NCBI GenBank assembly: GCA_946404295.1 | Contig: CAMJDE010000106.1 | Location: forward strand, 1 to 6,720 | Direction: 5' to 3' | Origin: an uncultured Clostridia bacterium | Lineage (GTDB): Bacteria > Bacillota > Clostridia > Oscillospirales > CAG-272 | Length of the DNA stretch: 6,720 bases | Shown here: piece by piece, positions 6,401 through 6,720 of the stretch | Position numbering within the stretch: position 1 is the first letter of the stretch | Layout: each line of letters begins with the position of its first letter | The notes under the pieces: model-generated | What the model was told of the DNA's origin: nothing | Database searches by the model: none | The model's input: the letters and a program-made list of their open reading frames with translations, nothing else | Position numbers and translations under genes: made by a program

Positions 6401-6606
6401 ACGTCGCGAAGGTCAAGGGCGACGTCGGCAGCACGCTCGCGGAGAACGACCGCACGACGCGTCCGGAGTGGGTTTTCGACTACGTCCTGACCCGCGGCAA
6501 CGTCGAGAACGAGTATTTCACGGTCGTCGACAACAAGATCGACAACGGCGGAACGTCCTATCCGTCCGACCACCTGCCGATCCTGTCGAAATTCACCGTC
6601 TACTGA
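3424..6606 (+). CDS. Secreted triple-repeat protein with C-terminal endonuclease/exonuclease/phosphatase (EEP) domain
   Basis: 1060 residues. Residues 1-30 form a signal peptide: basic MKKAIR, a hydrophobic core about 7-24, and probable cleavage after VRA30. Three tandem modules follow at 42-275, 298-519 and 541-761, joined by similar 21-22 residue linkers; I do not recognise a named family, but the beta-rich pattern and endings like NLKIYKG suggest a jelly-roll binding fold (inference). Residues 768-1060 are an EEP (DNase I/sphingomyelinase-like) domain with all expected catalytic positions: Asn775 in SYNVE, Glu810 in LQEV, His919 in STHL, Asp965 and Asn967 in GDMN, Asp1019 in FDYVL, and Asp1049-His1050 in SDHLPIL. 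Such enzymes cleave phosphodiester or phosphomonoester bonds with a divalent metal. No LPXTG, SLH, dockerin or C-terminal membrane anchor is seen, so it is probably released or held by its modules. It lies divergent to the AraC-type gene and ends at a strong terminator, so it is probably monocistronic. The substrate (nucleic acid, lipid or phosphorylated sugar) is undetermined. Confidence 0.9.
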   Translation: MKKAIRFFSMALAILMLLPMLSAFPVKVRATEQTYDTTHDGELLRTVNFNSEEWNPAFVDSNNCGADVTVSDDGSAVHFKVLSSSNKRAMWGGFYSGEPDGSPADLAYEEDLGAVLPIEAGAKYTMVFDLTLGCDNVAFGIQVDGHNALTIQGNGQSRWYSWNNYGELKNGVVQPGVGNTSNNNEKWDYHTTYDASRRDMQTFAVVVDCDAKTMSLYGKYLYNDAFFFCRSITYDDEHVWDSDYFRCRFAVRAIGNVTPDETYTADVSNLNIYKGNAMNPLFGDGYRLPYWSRPDDVKLLDVNFNENEWDPEFATESNCGANVSVSDDGSAVSFTVLSSSYKRAMWGGFYSGEPSGTPETLAYNEALGTALPMEPGAKYTMIFDLTFGHDNVALGVQVDGTNALVIRGNGQSRWYGWNDIRVDETSDNNEKWTYHIAEGSTKRDAHTFAVTVDYDAKTMALYVLDENNGCFYLCRSMTYDGSDVWDSTYFRCRLNVRAIGGTPNANYTADLANLKIFKGNVMNALWDNAFALPYASHEDDELLLKANFGSDGWDPVFATENNCGADVSVSDDGSTVGFTVLSSSYKRAMWGGFYSGEPDGSPADLAYEEALGALLPMGPGARYTMTFDLTLGDDHVALGVQVDGRNALSIQGSGQSRWYGWNDLHVTDATDSNEKWTYHMDPETTKRDTHTFAVTVDFDTKTMALFIKDGDEFYFCRSMTYDGSDVWASDYFRCRLCVRSIGGTPNANYTAEISDLKIYKGLGPAVSRLSIMSYNVEMYGHGGDGWDGRHPAKAIETILDQSPDIVGLQEVNQVVEKLFGLITIKNEGWDDYLPTLISNGYAQVRGDTSRDCWCDLYYKTDRFTELDSGYKRYSALGSEFPDVPTNGADPTRDKLGRMFTWALLKDKHSGKTTLAISTHLHYRKNTDDNASTEANALVRQYEIRLLLAWIEAQTFNYDAVVVVGDMNAHCLSGLGKTTINIFKNEGDFSITRDVAKVKGDVGSTLAENDRTTRPEWVFDYVLTRGNVENEYFTVVDNKIDNGGTSYPSDHLPILSKFTVY
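3547..4248 (+). repeat. Coding repeat module 1 of the secreted EEP protein
   Basis: Residues 42-275. This is the most divergent and longest copy, with extra residues around 163-182 (after the RWYSWN motif) compared with the other two. It shares KRAMWGGFYSGEP, a GNGQSRWY motif, an NNEKW motif, three Cys at matching positions (64, 229, 247) and the closing NIYKG. Confidence 0.85.
4315..4980 (+). repeat. Coding repeat module 2 of the secreted EEP protein
   Basis: Residues 298-519. It aligns almost without gaps to module 3, with most residues identical by eye. The conserved Cys are 319, 474 and 492. The closing stretch runs from CRSMTYDGSDVW through IGGTPNANYTA to LKIFKG. Confidence 0.88.
5044..5706 (+). 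repeat. Coding repeat module 3 of the secreted EEP protein
   Basis: Residues 541-761, directly before the EEP domain with only about seven linker residues. The conserved Cys are 563, 716 and 734. It is two residues shorter than module 2 near KDGDEF, otherwise nearly collinear with it. Confidence 0.88.
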
Positions 6607-6634
6607 TCAAATGACGTTTCGGCAAATATCCCGC

Positions 6635-6667
6635 GCGCGGCGCCCAAGCGGCGCCGCGCTTTTTTTT
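6635..6667 (+). terminator. Rho-independent terminator of the secreted repeat/EEP gene
   Basis: A perfect, entirely G+C 10-bp stem (6635-6644 with 6650-6659), loop CAAGC, is followed at once by eight T residues (6660-6667). It starts 28 nt after the stop codon and indicates that the transcript ends with this gene. Confidence 0.95.
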
Positions 6668-6676
6668 GTATCCGAA

Positions 6677-6699
6677 AACCACGCGATAGTCGCGTGGTT
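6677..6699 (-). terminator. Second hairpin, probable terminator for an off-window minus-strand gene
   Basis: A perfect 10-bp stem (6677-6686 with 6690-6699) closes a 3-nt loop. Read on the minus strand the stem runs into TTTT (6678-6675) then CGG, which is modest terminator character. On the plus strand it is followed by AAAAAGAGG rather than T. This fits a convergent gene to the right of the window, which cannot be seen. Confidence 0.5.
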
Positions 6700-6720
6700 A
6701 AAAAGAGGTTAACCGGTGAG

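Noticed and set aside
5827..6573. A 248-codon minus-strand frame under the EEP domain
   Set aside because: The plus strand carries all EEP catalytic motifs here. The antisense product resembles no known protein.

Overview
The window is GC-rich with AT-richer gaps. It carries Gram-positive style expression signals: an AAAGGAG ribosome binding site, sigma-A-like promoter hexamers and hairpin/T-tract terminators. Gene content (a long RsmF-type rRNA methylase with a C-terminal RNA-binding module, a cupin/AraC regulator, a large secreted repeat protein and a PTP-like phosphatase) fits a high-GC uncultured member of the Clostridia. This is inferred from gene style only; no taxonomic marker gene is present.

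Layout. (1) 2-523, plus strand: the 3' part of a tyrosine-phosphatase-like protein, cut by the window edge. (2) 524-794: a convergent intergenic gap holding a long near-perfect hairpin (612-667) and a perfect bidirectional terminator-like hairpin (694-723). (3) 795-2234, minus strand: RsmF/NOL1-type 16S rRNA m5C methyltransferase. (4) 2286-3032, minus strand: AraC-family regulator directly upstream of rsmF, 51 nt apart and possibly co-transcribed. (5) 3033-3423: a 391-nt divergent regulatory region with two face-to-face overlapping promoter candidates, palindromes around them, and a roughly 310-nt leader before the next gene. (6) 3424-6606, plus strand: a 1060-residue secreted protein with three tandem copies of a module of about 220 residues, then a complete endonuclease/exonuclease/phosphatase (EEP) domain. 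(7) 6607-6720: a strong terminator and a second hairpin that may end an off-window minus-strand gene.

The most unusual object is the secreted protein. Its three near-identical, unrecognised modules look like beta-sandwich binding domains placed ahead of a DNase I-like catalytic domain. It is divergently paired with an AraC regulator whose promoter overlaps its own, which suggests local control of an extracellular phosphodiesterase or nuclease. The target of the enzyme and the ligand of the modules cannot be read from the sequence.
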